DNA of 64,000 nucleotides from Buttiauxella agrestis ATCC 33320 (GCF_000735355.1 NZ_JMPI01000024.1:62001-126000), one strand, 5' to 3'. Positions 1-12,114 are shown, counted from the first letter of the stretch. Program-made: numbers and translations. The notes: generated by a model from the sequence alone, not told the origin.

Positions 1-710
1 CTCGCCTCGTTAAGCCGCACACCCAGTTTGGCATTGCCGAGATTTTTTTGCGCGCTGCTGTGGTCGCGATAACCGTGTGTGGTAAAGCGTGAAGCTGAGA
101 TAGCGTAGTCAACATCGCCCGCCTGAGTGCCGTCGCCGGTAGCGCCTGTCGCTTTAACGCTATTGCGCCAGCTTCCAAAACTCCCGTAATACGTGCTGGC
201 TTCGAGCGTCGGCGGCTGTGTGCCGGTGGTTGTCGTGACATTAATGACGCCACCCGATGCGTTGCCGTAGAGCGCTGAAAATGGCCCGCGCAGCACTTCA
301 ATGCTTTCAACGCTGTTAATGTCGATATTCGAGGTTTGCCCTTGCCCGTCAGGCATGGTGGCAGGAATACCGTCGACATACATCCGTATCCCGCGCACGC
401 CGTAAGTGGAACGCGAACCAAATCCACGAACCGAAAGCTGTAAATCCTGCGCGTAATTCTGGCGATTCTGAACTTGCAGACCCGGCACGCTGCCGAGGCT
501 TTCTGAAAGATTAACGCGCGCAGCCGCCTGTCGCATATCGTCACCATTGACCACACTCACCGCAGCGGGCGTATCCAGCTCGGAAATCGGGCCTGGCGTG
601 GCGCTGACGACCATCGTGTCTTCTACCGCGAGTACGGGAAGCGCAAAGGTAGAGAGGGCCGGAGCTAAGATCAGCGGTAGGGAAATCTTTCCATGGTGCA
701 CAATTTTCAT
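1..710 (-). CDS. pqqU: TonB-dependent outer-membrane receptor PqqU (YncD), 5' part only
   Basis: Outer-membrane TonB-dependent transporter; the E. coli orthologue YncD/PqqU takes up pyrroloquinoline quinone. The gene runs off the left edge of the window, so only about the first 236 codons are present. The ATG at 710 starts a signal peptide (MKIVHHGKISLPLILAPALS...), followed by a TonB box (DTMVVSA) and a plug domain with RGFGSRSTYGVRG, VDGIPATMPDGQG, EVLRGPFSALYGNASGG and QKNLGNAKLGVRLNE, which follow E. coli YncD almost residue by residue. In E. coli yncD is divergent from yncE with ansP beyond; here ansP is the direct neighbour and no yncE is seen. The barrel is outside the window, so intactness cannot be judged. 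Confidence 0.9.
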   Translation of the reverse strand, partial: MKIVHHGKISLPLILAPALSTFALPVLAVEDTMVVSATPGPISELDTPAAVSVVNGDDMRQAAARVNLSESLGSVPGLQVQNRQNYAQDLQLSVRGFGSRSTYGVRGIRMYVDGIPATMPDGQGQTSNIDINSVESIEVLRGPFSALYGNASGGVINVTTTTGTQPPTLEASTYYGSFGSWRNSVKATGATGDGTQAGDVDYAISASRFTTHGYRDHSSAQKNLGNAKLGVRLNEA

Positions 711-884
711 CAGACATTTTCACTGGTGGGGACATTTACGTTCCGGACGAACCATCTGGAACATTCAGGTGGGTATGTTAATACTTGTGATGAATGTTTG
801 AAAAGTGTTAACGGCACATAACGTTAATGCAAATTTTTAGCGTGACGAAGAAAACGAGAGATTCAGCTGGGATTTCAAATACGG

Positions 885-914
885 AAAAAGGGCAGAAAAC
901 TCATTTCTGCCCTT
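885..914 (-). terminator. ansP terminator
   Basis: Inverted repeat AAGGGCAGAAA / TTTCTGCCCTT just beyond the ansP stop, followed on the minus strand by a T-rich run. The arms are long enough to act in both directions. Confidence 0.7.
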
Positions 915-929
915 AATGTTTAAACCGGA

Positions 930-2399
930 CTAAACGTTTGGAATATCGTCTGGATGCGCATCCGGATTATGCGCCAGCTCGTGTACGCGTCTACGCGCAC
1001 CAAACCAACCCAGCACCAGCAACACCCCAATCAGTGGAATGGACGCAATGGTATAAGTTCCATTCGGATAATCGAACGCCATTAACACCAGCACGCTGAA
1101 CAGGAACAACAGCGTCAACCACGAGGTGAACGGCGCGCCCGGCATTTTGAAACTGACATCCGCCGCTTTCCCTTCTTTAATCGCTTTGCGCAGACGCATC
1201 TGGCAAACCACGATAAACGCCCAGGAAGTGATAATTCCCAGCGAGGCCACGTTCAGGACAATCTCAAACACTTGCGAAGGCACAAGATAGTTCAGCACCA
1301 CGCCAATCACATAAACGCCAAGCGTCACCAGAATCCCGGCATACGGCACTTGTTGCTTACTCATTTTCGACATGAATTTTGGTGCCGAGCCGCCCATCGA
1401 CATGGAGCGCAGAATACGCCCGGTGGAATAGAGGCCAGAGTTGAGGCTCGAAAGTGCGGCACTCAGCACCACCATATTCATGATGTCACCGATATAAGGC
1501 ACGCCCAGTTTTGAGAAAAATGTCACAAACGGACTTTGCCCGGCTTGATAGGCATTCCACGGCAGCAACAGCACCAGCAAAACCACGGAGCCGACGTAAA
1601 ACAGGCCGATGCGCCAGATAACGCTGTTAATCGCTTTCGGCACCATGGTCTGCGGGTCTTTACACTCGCCAGCCGCTGTGCCGACCAGTTCAATCGAGGC
1701 AAAGGCAAATACTACGCCCTGCACCAGGACCAAAGCAGGCAACAGGCCGTGGGGGAAGAAACCGCCGTTATCGGTGATTAAATGGAAGCCGGTCGCGTTG
1801 CCATCAAGCATTTTGCCGCTGCCGAGGAAAACCGTCCCGACGACCAGGAACGCGATAATGGCGAGGACTTTGATCAGCGCGAACCAAAATTCCATTTCCG
1901 CGAACCACTTCACGCCGATCATGTTCATCGTGCCGACGATCCCCAGGGCGCAGAGCGCAAACACCCACTGCGGAATATCTCCGAAGGCGCCCCAATAATG
2001 CATATACAGTGCGACAGCGGTGATATCGACGATGCCGGTCATCGCCCAGTTTACGAAGTACATCCAGCCTGCGACGTAAGAGGCTTTTTCGCCGAGGAAC
2101 TCACGGGCATAAGAAACGAAACTGCCGCTGGAAGGGCGATGGAGCACCAGTTCGCCCAGGGCGCGCAGAATAAAGAAAGAAAAGATCCCGCAAACCAGAT
2201 AGACCAGTGCCAACGCCGGGCCAGCCATCTGCAAACGAGCGCCTGCGCCTAAAAACAGGCCAGTACCAATCGCGCCGCCAATGGCAATCATCTGCACCTG
2301 GCGGTTGCCCATCGCTTTGTGATAACCGGAATCGTGTGAATTTAGCCAACGTCGTTTGGCTGCGTGTTTTTCTGCTTCTGTGGTCGATGTTGTGTTCAT
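930..2399 (-). CDS. ansP: L-asparagine permease AnsP
   Basis: Inner-membrane amino-acid/H+ symporter of the APC superfamily (amino acid transporter family), importing L-asparagine. About 489 residues with 12 expected membrane segments. The first helix region carries the family hallmark GGAIGTGLFLGAG, and long stretches (GARLQMAGPALALVYL, GELVLHRPSSGSFVSYAREF) match E. coli AnsP. The ATG at 2399 is preferred: it has AAAGGG upstream and gives the usual N-terminus before the conserved AAKRRWLNSH; the longer frame starts at a TTG. A hairpin lies after the stop, and REP units separate the gene from lacZ, so it is probably transcribed alone. Confidence 0.96.
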   Translation of the reverse strand: MNTTSTTEAEKHAAKRRWLNSHDSGYHKAMGNRQVQMIAIGGAIGTGLFLGAGARLQMAGPALALVYLVCGIFSFFILRALGELVLHRPSSGSFVSYAREFLGEKASYVAGWMYFVNWAMTGIVDITAVALYMHYWGAFGDIPQWVFALCALGIVGTMNMIGVKWFAEMEFWFALIKVLAIIAFLVVGTVFLGSGKMLDGNATGFHLITDNGGFFPHGLLPALVLVQGVVFAFASIELVGTAAGECKDPQTMVPKAINSVIWRIGLFYVGSVVLLVLLLPWNAYQAGQSPFVTFFSKLGVPYIGDIMNMVVLSAALSSLNSGLYSTGRILRSMSMGGSAPKFMSKMSKQQVPYAGILVTLGVYVIGVVLNYLVPSQVFEIVLNVASLGIITSWAFIVVCQMRLRKAIKEGKAADVSFKMPGAPFTSWLTLLFLFSVLVLMAFDYPNGTYTIASIPLIGVLLVLGWFGARRRVHELAHNPDAHPDDIPNV

Positions 2400-2571
2400 G
2401 TTTCCCTTTATCCTTGTCAAAAGAATCCCGGTTTGTAACCTGACATTTTTTAACTTCAGCCTTATAACGGCAGCGTCATGGCAAAACGGGCGCTAAATCC
2501 TATCCATAAATGGTTAAGGACGCTAATGCCTTTTTTCAGAGATGAAGGGGAAAAGTGCGAGAAATAGTTTT

Positions 2572-2643
2572 GTAGGTCGGATTACCGGTAGCGTCATCCG
2601 ACAATCAGATGTAAATGCCGGATGACGCTGCGCTCATCCGGCC
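2572..2643. repeat. REP pair (BIME-like) between ansP and lacZ
   Basis: Two palindromic REP-type units in opposite orientation. The right unit (2617-2643) has GCCGGATGACG / GCTCATCCGGC arms, the classical enterobacterial REP. The left unit (2572-2602) is a degenerate partner with GTAGGTCGGATTA and GTCATCCGAC. The right unit ends 5 bp from the lacZ stop, where an mRNA 3' end would be stabilised. Confidence 0.85.
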
Positions 2644-2648
2644 TTCGA

Positions 2649-5854
<3,206 letters not shown>

Positions 5855-6937
5855 TCATTTAAGGCGTGCAACCTGGCGGGCAAGAGCCGTCAACGCGTCG
5901 GCTAACGCTTGCGGTGAGTCGGTTTCCGAGTGGGGAGTGGCGGTGGTCTTGCGCTCGATAAGCGTCACCGCCAGCACTGTCGCCTGCAAGGGAAGGTCGC
6001 CGCTATGAATCAGGGCAATCAGTCGGTCGACACTGGCAGATCCCAGTGCTTTAAAGTCCTGCTTGATGGTAGTGAGCGGCGGGATAAAACAGGCGCTGTC
6101 CTCGGTGTCGTCATAGCCGACGACCGAAACGTGCTTCGGGACGGACAAACCCGATTCGTTGAGCGCACGCAACGAACCTAACGCCATTTGGTCGTTGGCG
6201 ACCAACAGGGCGGTGAACGGAGTATTGAGACTGATGAGCGCCAGTGTTTGCAGATAACCCGACAACGAACTCCAGTCGCCTTGCAGCTGCGCCACTGCAT
6301 TCAGGTGATGTTTCGCCAGCGCCTGTTGCCAGCCTTGCTGACGCAGACGAGCGGATACCGAATCCTGCGGGCCGCAAAGTAAGGCGACCTGTTTGTGACC
6401 TTGCGCAACAAGATGTTCCACCGCCAAATGCGCACCCGTGACGGCATCAAACGTAATACTGTGGGTTGCCAGTTCAGGAGAAACATCCACGAACAACACC
6501 GGAACAGTGCCGCACATCGCGCGGATAGCTTGCGCCTGCTCATCTTCCAGCGGGATGTTAACGATCAGTCCATCGACTCGCTGGGAAAGCAAACCGTTCA
6601 CCGCATTTTTACAGGCATTTAAATCGGGCTGCTCAATCATCGACATCACCACGTTAAAGTGGAGTTTGCTGGCCTGAGATTTAATCGCCGCGGCAATTTG
6701 CGAGGGGGCGTGCAATGATAAATTACTGGTGACCAGCCCGAGGGTATGGCTCAGTTTCCCGGCCAGTTGCTGCGCGACGCGATTGGGAACGTAATTGAGT
6801 TCCTGCATGGCGGTTTCTACTTTACGCCGTGTTTTTTCCGAAACATGCTCCGCCTGATTAATGACTCGCGACACGGTCTGATAGGAGACGTTGGCATGTT
6901 TTGCCACATCGTAAAGTGTCATCGATTTAGTTTTCAT
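5855..6937 (-). CDS. lacI: lac repressor LacI
   Basis: Tetrameric repressor of lacZ that releases DNA on binding allolactose. 360 residues, the E. coli length. The N-terminal helix-turn-helix reads MTLYDVAKHANVSYQTVSRV, with the recognition residues YQ..SR unchanged from E. coli, followed by the hinge (NRVAQQLAGK) and the periplasmic-binding-protein-like core. The C-terminal tetramerisation helix (ADALTALARQVARLK) keeps leucine heptads. The ATG at 6937 has GAAGGA upstream. It is transcribed in the same direction as lacZ, which starts 110 bp downstream, and the preserved recognition helix agrees with the preserved operators. Confidence 0.97.
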   Translation of the reverse strand: MKTKSMTLYDVAKHANVSYQTVSRVINQAEHVSEKTRRKVETAMQELNYVPNRVAQQLAGKLSHTLGLVTSNLSLHAPSQIAAAIKSQASKLHFNVVMSMIEQPDLNACKNAVNGLLSQRVDGLIVNIPLEDEQAQAIRAMCGTVPVLFVDVSPELATHSITFDAVTGAHLAVEHLVAQGHKQVALLCGPQDSVSARLRQQGWQQALAKHHLNAVAQLQGDWSSLSGYLQTLALISLNTPFTALLVANDQMALGSLRALNESGLSVPKHVSVVGYDDTEDSACFIPPLTTIKQDFKALGSASVDRLIALIHSGDLPLQATVLAVTLIERKTTATPHSETDSPQALADALTALARQVARLK

Positions 6938-7047
6938 GGCGGCTTCCTTCTGGCGCAACTATTCCGGGGCGTGTTTGGCATTATCGATCATTTGCTTTAA
7001 AAAAAACGCATTATAGTGAAGTCATCATCTTTTAAGAGATTGAGATT

Positions 7048-7848
7048 ATGGCTTTTGACCCACAGGCATATTTCGCGCGCATTGGTTTTGATGGGGCAGC
7101 AACGTCAGATTTAGAAACCTTGCAACGTATTCATCTACTGCATACTTCCACGATCCCCTTTGAAAATGTAGATGTGCTGCTGGGGCGACAAATCAATATC
7201 GGACTGGATGATGTGTTCGAAAAGTTGGTTGTTGCTGGCCGCGGTGGATACTGCTACGAGCAAAACGCATTGTTGCGTGCCGCCCTGGAAAACATCGGTT
7301 TTGAGGTTGAGGACTTAGGCGCCCGAGTGCTTATCGCCAACCCGCCTGAAATGCCTGCGCGCACCCACCGTTTACTGCTGGTGAGCATCCATCAGCAACG
7401 TTTTATTGCCGATGTCGGTTTTGGCGGCAAGACTTTGACGGCACCGTTGCGCCTTGCGGTCGATATCTCCCAACCCACCGCCCACGGCGTTTATCGTTTA
7501 ACGCAGGTGGAAGGCGATTATTTGCTGAGTATTCAGCAGCAAAATGAATGGCTACCGCTGTACCGATTCGATTTAAACCCGCAGTATCCGGCCGATTTTG
7601 AGGTGGCTAATTACTACGTCTCGAACTGGCCGACGTCCCATTTCCGCCATCATTTGATGATGTGTTTAAAGGGGGATAACGGGGTGAGCCTGACGCAAAA
7701 TGACTGGCAATTCAGTGATGGGCAGCCGCGAACCCAGGACAATGCCGCTGAACTCTATCAATTAATTCAGCAAAGATTCGGGCTGCGCGTCGATGATAAA
7801 CAGCATGGTTTCAGCCTTGATGAGTTTGCTGCAATTTGTCGCTTTTAG
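7048..7848 (+). CDS. nhoA: arylamine N-acetyltransferase NhoA
   Basis: Cytoplasmic enzyme transferring acetyl from acetyl-CoA to arylamines, arylhydroxylamines and hydrazines. 266 residues. The Cys-His-Asp triad is in place: Cys69 in RGGYCYEQN, His107 in RTHRLLLV and Asp122 in IADVGFGG. The start at 7048 follows AAGAGATTGAGATT. It is divergent from lacI across 110 bp and is followed by pptA after 62 bp, the same nhoA/pptA neighbourhood seen in E. coli, so the lac genes are the foreign neighbour here. Confidence 0.96.
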   Translation: MAFDPQAYFARIGFDGAATSDLETLQRIHLLHTSTIPFENVDVLLGRQINIGLDDVFEKLVVAGRGGYCYEQNALLRAALENIGFEVEDLGARVLIANPPEMPARTHRLLLVSIHQQRFIADVGFGGKTLTAPLRLAVDISQPTAHGVYRLTQVEGDYLLSIQQQNEWLPLYRFDLNPQYPADFEVANYYVSNWPTSHFRHHLMMCLKGDNGVSLTQNDWQFSDGQPRTQDNAAELYQLIQQRFGLRVDDKQHGFSLDEFAAICRF

Positions 7849-7910
7849 CGATTGCAACAAAACAGGGCTTCACGTAAGTATATTGTTTCCAATAAAAGGG
7901 GAGAACCGCT

Positions 7911-8141
7911 GTGCCGCATATCACTGTAAAACACTTTCCACGTGAACTGACTGACGAGCAAAAAGAAGCGCTGGCTGCCGACATTTGCGACGTGCTTAAG
8001 AAGCATTTCAGTTCAACGGATGAATCGCTTTCCGTGGCGTTAACGCCGATTGAAAAAGATCGCTGGAAAGAGGATGTCTACGATAAAGAGATCGCTCCGC
8101 AGCTTGAGACTCTTGCCAAAAAACCGGGTTACAGCCTCTAA
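7911..8141 (+). CDS. pptA: 4-oxalocrotonate tautomerase family protein PptA
   Basis: Small tautomerase of the 4-OT superfamily, a cytoplasmic homodimer in E. coli whose physiological substrate is not established. 76 residues starting with GTG at 7911 after AAAAGGGGAG. Removal of Met exposes the catalytic Pro1 (PHITVKHFPRELTDEQK). The body follows E. coli PptA, ending in the IAPQ.E.L.KKPGYS motif. Confidence 0.94.
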   Translation: MPHITVKHFPRELTDEQKEALAADICDVLKKHFSSTDESLSVALTPIEKDRWKEDVYDKEIAPQLETLAKKPGYSL

Positions 8142-8186
8142 TCTCATGTTGGAGCCGCTCTCAATAAAGCGAACGGCTCCGCATTC

Positions 8187-9221
8187 TTAGTTTTTGGTCA
8201 CATCACTGAGCAGCACCGCAATGCTTTTGCCACCTTCGTTTTGTTCAAGTGCAATTTTCACCGCGATAGTCAGCGGAACCGAAAGCAACATGCCCACAGG
8301 TCCCAGCAGCCAACCCCAAAATATCAACGACAAAAACACCACCAGCGTTGATAAACCCAGCCCGCGCCCCATCATGCGCGGCTCAATGATATTGCCGAAT
8401 ACCAGGTTTATCGCCAGATAACCCGCCACCACCAGCAACGCTTCATATAACCCACTGAACACCAGAACCTGCGCGACAGGAGGGATTGCAGCCAGAACGG
8501 AACCGATATTGGGAATGTAATTAAGCGAGAAGGCGAGCAGCGCCCAGACAAAGGCAAAGCGCACATCGAGCATCGCGAGCATGATCCACACCACCAAACC
8601 GGTGACCAGGCTGATGGCCGTTTTCAGCACCAGATAGCGACTGACGCTATCCAGGGCACGTTGAATCGCGCCCATACCTTCCGCCGGGCGCGACATCAAT
8701 TGCTGAAGTTTTATCGGCAACTGCGGCACTTCAGTCAGCATAAATACCACGGTCAGCAGCAGCAAAAAGATGGACGTCATGGCGTTAGAAAGCTGGGTAA
8801 TCAGGCTGGTGACGAGCGTCATCGCGGCATTCGGGTCGATATATTTCACCAGTTCATCGACCGAAACGGAAATCCCTGCACGTTGTAACCACGGTTCCAG
8901 CGTTTGCAGCGGAGAAATTAACGACGAGCGATATTGCGGCAGGGTGCGCGTGAGTTCATTCAACGTAGTGCCAAGATAGGCGAGTAAAAGCACCACAAAA
9001 CACACGATTACTGAAATGACGAGCACAATCGCCATCACGCGCGGCACCCGGACACGCTCCAGACGGCGAATCATCGGATTGAGGATAATGGCAATAAACA
9101 GCGCCAGAATAAATGGCACGATAATCTCTGCGGCTATTTTTATGCCCACCAGAATGATGACAATCATCCCGAACATAATGACGGCTTTTAAACCGCTGAG
9201 TGTAATAATGGGTTTTGCCAT
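8187..9221 (-). CDS. tqsA: AI-2 exporter TqsA
   Basis: Inner-membrane protein of the AI-2E (UPF0118) family, implicated in E. coli in export of the quorum signal autoinducer-2. 344 residues, identical in length to E. coli TqsA. Hydrophobic segments alternate with the conserved [31 protein letters not shown], and [17 protein letters not shown] loops. The ATG at 9221 gives [12 protein letters not shown], the family N-terminus; the frame extends upstream to 9296 without a better start. It is divergent from mdtJI, as in E. coli. Confidence 0.95.
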   Translation of the reverse strand: MAKPIITLSGLKAVIMFGMIVIILVGIKIAAEIIVPFILALFIAIILNPMIRRLERVRVPRVMAIVLVISVIVCFVVLLLAYLGTTLNELTRTLPQYRSSLISPLQTLEPWLQRAGISVSVDELVKYIDPNAAMTLVTSLITQLSNAMTSIFLLLLTVVFMLTEVPQLPIKLQQLMSRPAEGMGAIQRALDSVSRYLVLKTAISLVTGLVVWIMLAMLDVRFAFVWALLAFSLNYIPNIGSVLAAIPPVAQVLVFSGLYEALLVVAGYLAINLVFGNIIEPRMMGRGLGLSTLVVFLSLIFWGWLLGPVGMLLSVPLTIAVKIALEQNEGGKSIAVLLSDVTKN

Positions 9222-9453
9222 TATTGATGATCCCGTCTGAATAGAATGTTCCTTAATGCAGCTTATAATACGGGCGAGAAAAGAAGGGGTATACACTTAT
9301 TTTCCCGGCTCCTGAGCGTAAAGAATTGAAAAGGGAAAGCGGCACATCCTGAAATATGGTACAAATTCAGGGTGTTTGACTACTGAGGACAATTTACTAT
9401 CCGCAACTGATGAGAAGCAACACCGCGGATATGTTGTGAAAATTATGGACATT

Positions 9454-9558
9454 ATGCTTACGAACAAGCTGTTCAGAACGTTACTGACCCATCAAGCCCC
9501 GTTTTTCTCTTCTGCTTTCTCCCTATCCGGTGAACAACACTGGCGTAACGCGCTTTAG
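9454..9558 (+). CDS. mdtU: MdtU leader peptide (uORF of mdtJI)
   Basis: A 34-codon ORF (MLTNKLFRTLLTHQAPFFSS...) in the long leader of mdtJ, ending 129 bp before mdtJ. E. coli has a translated 34-residue uORF called mdtU at this place, reported to be needed for spermidine-dependent mdtJI expression. Length and position match; I cannot confirm the residue match from memory. The same frame is open upstream to 9376, but only this ATG gives the 34-residue length. No strong ribosome-binding site is visible. Confidence 0.65.
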   Translation: MLTNKLFRTLLTHQAPFFSSAFSLSGEQHWRNAL

Positions 9559-9687
9559 ATCCCTTTGCCTGGCAGTATCTCGAATAAATTCGGGATAAAA
9601 ATCACACTTATTTTATTTGGCTTGCAGGCTTTATTAAGCACATTTGCAAGCTGTGGTTAGGCTATTTTCTCTGTCAGGAGAGAAATC
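9559..9687 (+). promoter_or_regulatory. mdtJI leader between mdtU and mdtJ
   Basis: Untranslated stretch of 129 bp rich in A/T with TCAGGAGAG just before the mdtJ ATG. In E. coli this part of the leader controls read-through into mdtJI in response to spermidine. The rest of the 466-bp tqsA-mdtJ gap (9222-9453) holds the two divergent promoters, which I could not place firmly. Confidence 0.45.
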
Positions 9688-10062
9688 ATGATCTATTGGA
9701 TTTTATTAGCGCTTGCTATCGCTGCCGAAATTACCGGCACATTATCCATGAAATGGTCGAGCGTCAGCGATGATAATCTCGGTTATATTTTCATGCTGGT
9801 AATGATCGCACTGTCTTATATTTTACTTTCATTTTCGGTTAAAAAAATCGCACTTGGCGTGGCCTATGCGATGTGGGAAGGGATTGGCATTTTATTCATC
9901 ACCCTGTTCAGCGTCTTATTGTTTGATGAGTCAATCTCACCGCTTAAAATAATGGGATTGACGACGCTGGTGGTGGGGATTGCGCTGATTAAATCAGGCA
10001 CCAGCGCCAATAAACCACACACCCCAAAACCTGCAAAGGAGAGGGAACATGCCGTCGTTTGA
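9688..10062 (+). CDS. mdtJ: spermidine efflux subunit MdtJ
   Basis: Small multidrug resistance family membrane protein that pairs with MdtI to export spermidine. 124 residues with four membrane helices; the conserved membrane Glu is in [14 protein letters not shown], and [14 protein letters not shown] and FDESISPLK are family hallmarks. The C-terminal tail is Lys/Pro-rich ([15 protein letters not shown]). TCAGGAGAG lies before the ATG. The last 14 nt overlap mdtI, implying coupled translation. Confidence 0.96.
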   Translation: MIYWILLALAIAAEITGTLSMKWSSVSDDNLGYIFMLVMIALSYILLSFSVKKIALGVAYAMWEGIGILFITLFSVLLFDESISPLKIMGLTTLVVGIALIKSGTSANKPHTPKPAKEREHAVV

Positions 10063-10378
10063 ATGGATTCACGCGTTGTGGTTACTGCTGGCAATCGTGT
10101 TGGAAATTGTCGCTAACATTCTCTTAAAGCACTCTGATGGATTCCGTCGTTTTGGCTACGGTGTGTTGTCGCTGTGTGCGGTGCTGGCCGCTTTTAGCTC
10201 GCTGGCTCAGGCGGTAAAAGGTATCGATCTTTCAGTGGCTTACGCCTTGTGGGGCGGTTTCGGCATTATGGCTACCGTGGCTGCGGGTTGGATTTTGTTT
10301 GGCCAGCGGCTAAATCGTAAGGGATGGATTGGGCTGGTTTTATTGCTGGCGGGTATGGTGCTCATCAAACTGGCATAA
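10049..10378 (+). CDS. mdtI: spermidine efflux subunit MdtI
   Basis: Partner of MdtJ in the heterodimeric SMR spermidine exporter. 109 residues, four helices, with the essential Glu in [14 protein letters not shown] and the conserved [18 protein letters not shown] and [13 protein letters not shown] segments. The ATG lies inside the end of mdtJ, with AAAGGAGAGGG upstream. A strong hairpin follows. Confidence 0.96.
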   Translation: MPSFEWIHALWLLLAIVLEIVANILLKHSDGFRRFGYGVLSLCAVLAAFSSLAQAVKGIDLSVAYALWGGFGIMATVAAGWILFGQRLNRKGWIGLVLLLAGMVLIKLA

Positions 10379-10385
10379 AGCAAAA

Positions 10386-10409
10386 CCGCCCGGCATGTTG
10401 GCCGGGCGG
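10386..10409. terminator. bidirectional terminator between mdtI and ydgD
   Basis: CCGCCCGGC / GCCGGGCGG arms around a 6-nt loop in the 36-bp gap between convergent mdtI and ydgD. Confidence 0.75.
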
Positions 10410-10414
10410 CGAAA

Positions 10415-11221
10415 TTACTGCCTGGCTAAAACTTCTAGCTGGTCACGAAAACCTGTCACTGAAATCGCCCGGTTATCGGCGCGGTAACGGTCTTTAGCAG
10501 CAGGGGCGGAGCTTTGTACTGCAATCAACTTCCAGCCACTGTCTGTTTTTAACATCAATGGCGAACCGCTATCTCCCGGCAATGTATCGCACTGATGCGA
10601 AAGCACGGTTTTTTGCGCCCAACCTGTAATCAGGCAATCACTATGGGTATACAGGTCGTCAAGATGATCTTCCGGATAACCCGACTGCGTGACTTTGCGG
10701 CTCTGACTTTTAAGCGCTTCAGTGAGTGCGTCGCGATCCCCTTCAAACAGAGGCAACGGGGTAATTCCTGAAGGCGGGTTATGCAAAATAATCAGGCCAA
10801 AATCATGTGGTGCGGCACCCGACGGCACAATCCAACCCTCCCCATCCGGTTTCAGGCGACGGCCAAGCGTCGATTCAACTCTGCCTTCAATATCATGAAT
10901 TTCATAACGCCATTTGCCTTTATTAGAGACAAAACGCAATGCAATGGCTTTATCAGGCTTGCCGCGAGGCGGTTGCAGCAAACAGTGTCCGGCAGTCAGC
11001 GCCAGATGAGGGGAAATTAACGTTGCGGTACACAAATTACCGCTGGCCGTTTCGAGCTGACCAATGGCATCCCAGGGCGGTGTTGCAGGGTCGTTGACGT
11101 GTGTACGGTCATCCTTACCAAAAAAAAGCGTTTTGACGTCGGCCGCGCTATCGTCATCGGCATGGGAAAGGGCGGGTAAAAAACACAGCACTCCTAACAA
11201 CATCACAACTTTTTTGCGCAT
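10415..11221 (-). CDS. ydgD: trypsin-like serine protease YdgD
   Basis: Predicted secreted serine endopeptidase of the S1 (chymotrypsin) family; substrate unknown. 268 residues: Sec signal peptide ([17 protein letters not shown]), then the triad His79 in LTAGHC, Asp140 in APHDFGLI and Ser218 in PGDSGSPL. It keeps the E. coli position between mdtI and asr-ydgU. All catalytic residues are present, so activity is expected. Confidence 0.93.
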   Translation of the reverse strand: MRKKVVMLLGVLCFLPALSHADDDSAADVKTLFFGKDDRTHVNDPATPPWDAIGQLETASGNLCTATLISPHLALTAGHCLLQPPRGKPDKAIALRFVSNKGKWRYEIHDIEGRVESTLGRRLKPDGEGWIVPSGAAPHDFGLIILHNPPSGITPLPLFEGDRDALTEALKSQSRKVTQSGYPEDHLDDLYTHSDCLITGWAQKTVLSHQCDTLPGDSGSPLMLKTDSGWKLIAVQSSAPAAKDRYRADNRAISVTGFRDQLEVLARQ

Positions 11222-11319
11222 ATCACTCTCTGATGGGGCGATTAATTTTGATTTTTATATAAACGAGATGAATGGTCTAACTATAGACGGGTCGCACAAA
11301 AAGTGGGAGTAAAAAGTCA

Positions 11320-11403
11320 TTAAAGCCAGAAGCTTAGCGTAATAATGCCGCAAAGAATGAGCAGCGTGAGGATGATTTCAAAACTATAGCGTCGCAACAT
11401 CAT
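11320..11403 (-). CDS. ydgU: small membrane protein YdgU
   Basis: A 27-codon ORF downstream of asr on the same strand: MMLRRYSFEIILTLLILCGI followed by ITLSFWL. It has a short basic N-terminus and one hydrophobic helix. E. coli has a 27-residue single-span protein, YdgU, at this position in the asr-ydgU unit. Position, length and character agree. An ATG-ATG pair makes the first or second Met possible, and CGGAGT lies upstream. Function is unknown even in E. coli. Confidence 0.75.
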   Translation of the reverse strand: MMLRRYSFEIILTLLILCGIITLSFWL

Positions 11404-11418
11404 CCAGACTCCGAAAGT

Positions 11419-11444
11419 AAACACCCGGCGAACCGGGTGTTTTT
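11419..11444. terminator. hairpin between asr and ydgU
   Basis: ACACCCGG / CCGGGTGT with a GCGAA/TTCGC tetraloop-type centre. The T run is stronger on the plus strand; on the minus strand it is followed by TTTAC, so for asr it may be a partial terminator that lets some transcripts reach ydgU. Confidence 0.6.
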
Positions 11445-11469
11445 AGCCTACGGGTGAACCCCGATAACC

Positions 11470-11871
11470 TTATGCAGCTGGCTGAGTTGCAGGTTTTGCT
11501 GCTTCAGTTTTAGCTACTGGTTTTTTGTGGTGTTTTTTGGCAGCTTGCGCTTTCTGAGCCGCTGGTTTTGCCGCTTCAGTTTTGGTTGTTGCTTTCTTGT
11601 GGTGCTTTTTAGCAGCCTGAGCTTTCTGCTCGGTTTGTGCAGGTTTTGCTGCTTCAGTTTTCTTCACTTCTTTTTTGTGTTTTTTAGCGGCCTGAGCTTT
11701 TTGCTCGGTAGCAGCTTTTTTGTGCTTTTTGTGGTGAGTGGTTTTTGCAGCTGGAGCGTGAGCAGCAGAAGAAGTTGCCGCAGGAGCCGGAGCGGCTGTA
11801 GTTTCAGCGGCGAAAGCAGCAGAAGACAGACCCATTGCAGCGGCAACTACCAGAGCTAATACTTTATTCAT
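11470..11871 (-). CDS. asr: acid shock protein Asr
   Basis: Periplasmic, very basic, disordered protein strongly induced by low pH, thought to protect envelope proteins from acid-induced aggregation. 133 residues: signal peptide [20 protein letters not shown], an Ala/Pro/Thr linker, then repeats of the type QKAQAAKKH(H)KK followed by KTEAAKPA. About three repeat units make it longer than the 102-residue E. coli protein. The composition is almost only Ala, Lys, His, Thr, Pro, Gln and Glu, with no cysteine. An RstA-like box lies upstream. Confidence 0.95.
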   Translation of the reverse strand: MNKVLALVVAAAMGLSSAAFAAETTAAPAPAATSSAAHAPAAKTTHHKKHKKAATEQKAQAAKKHKKEVKKTEAAKPAQTEQKAQAAKKHHKKATTKTEAAKPAAQKAQAAKKHHKKPVAKTEAAKPATQPAA

Positions 11872-11903
11872 CTCGACATCCTCGAATTTGTTTATGCCCT
11901 TCG

Positions 11904-12017
11904 TACTTCAAGTTGCTGGTGTGTTGGCTTCATTTACTCACCCGAATCACTTACTAGAGTAAGCTCATCGGGACTCGGTCACTTGCCGCCTTCCTGCAAC
12001 TCGAATTACTTTGGGTC
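11904..12017. repeat. palindromic intergenic repeat, copy 1 (asr leader)
   Basis: About 114 bp of imperfect palindrome: outer arms TTCAAGTTGC / CTGCAACTCGAA, inner CACCCGAATCACTTACT / TAAGCTCATCGGG. It resembles dispersed hairpin repeats common between genes of many Enterobacterales; I cannot assign a published name with certainty. It lies between the inferred asr transcription start and the asr ATG, so it would fold in the mRNA leader. Confidence 0.7.
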
Positions 12018-12052
12018 AATGTTTGAACCCCACTGCGGGGCCGTTGAGATGA

Positions 12053-12058
12053 ACTATA
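12053..12058 (-). promoter_or_regulatory. candidate -10 of asr
   Basis: TATAGT on the minus strand. No good -35 lies 16-18 bp upstream, as expected for a promoter that depends on an activator such as RstA. Confidence 0.4.
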
Positions 12059-12100
12059 GACTTGTGGATCAAAGGCTTCAGTGAGTGATTGGTATCGGCG

Positions 12101-12114
12101 TGTAACGGTTTGTA
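12101..12114 (-). promoter_or_regulatory. RstA-like box upstream of asr
   Basis: TACAAACCGTTACA on the minus strand matches the RstA box TACATNTNGTTACA at 10 of 12 fixed positions. It is centred about 60 bp upstream of the start inferred from the -10. RstA activates asr in E. coli, and rstA lies elsewhere in this window. Confidence 0.5.

Noticed and set aside
5855-5900. lac operator O3 in the lacI 3' end
   Set aside because: No stretch resembling the GTGAGCG half-site was found in this position.
8881-8890. CGTTGTAACC inside tqsA as a second Ter site
   Set aside because: Only part of the Ter core is present; the bases on both sides (CA before, ACG after) break the conserved ATGTTGTAACTAA pattern.
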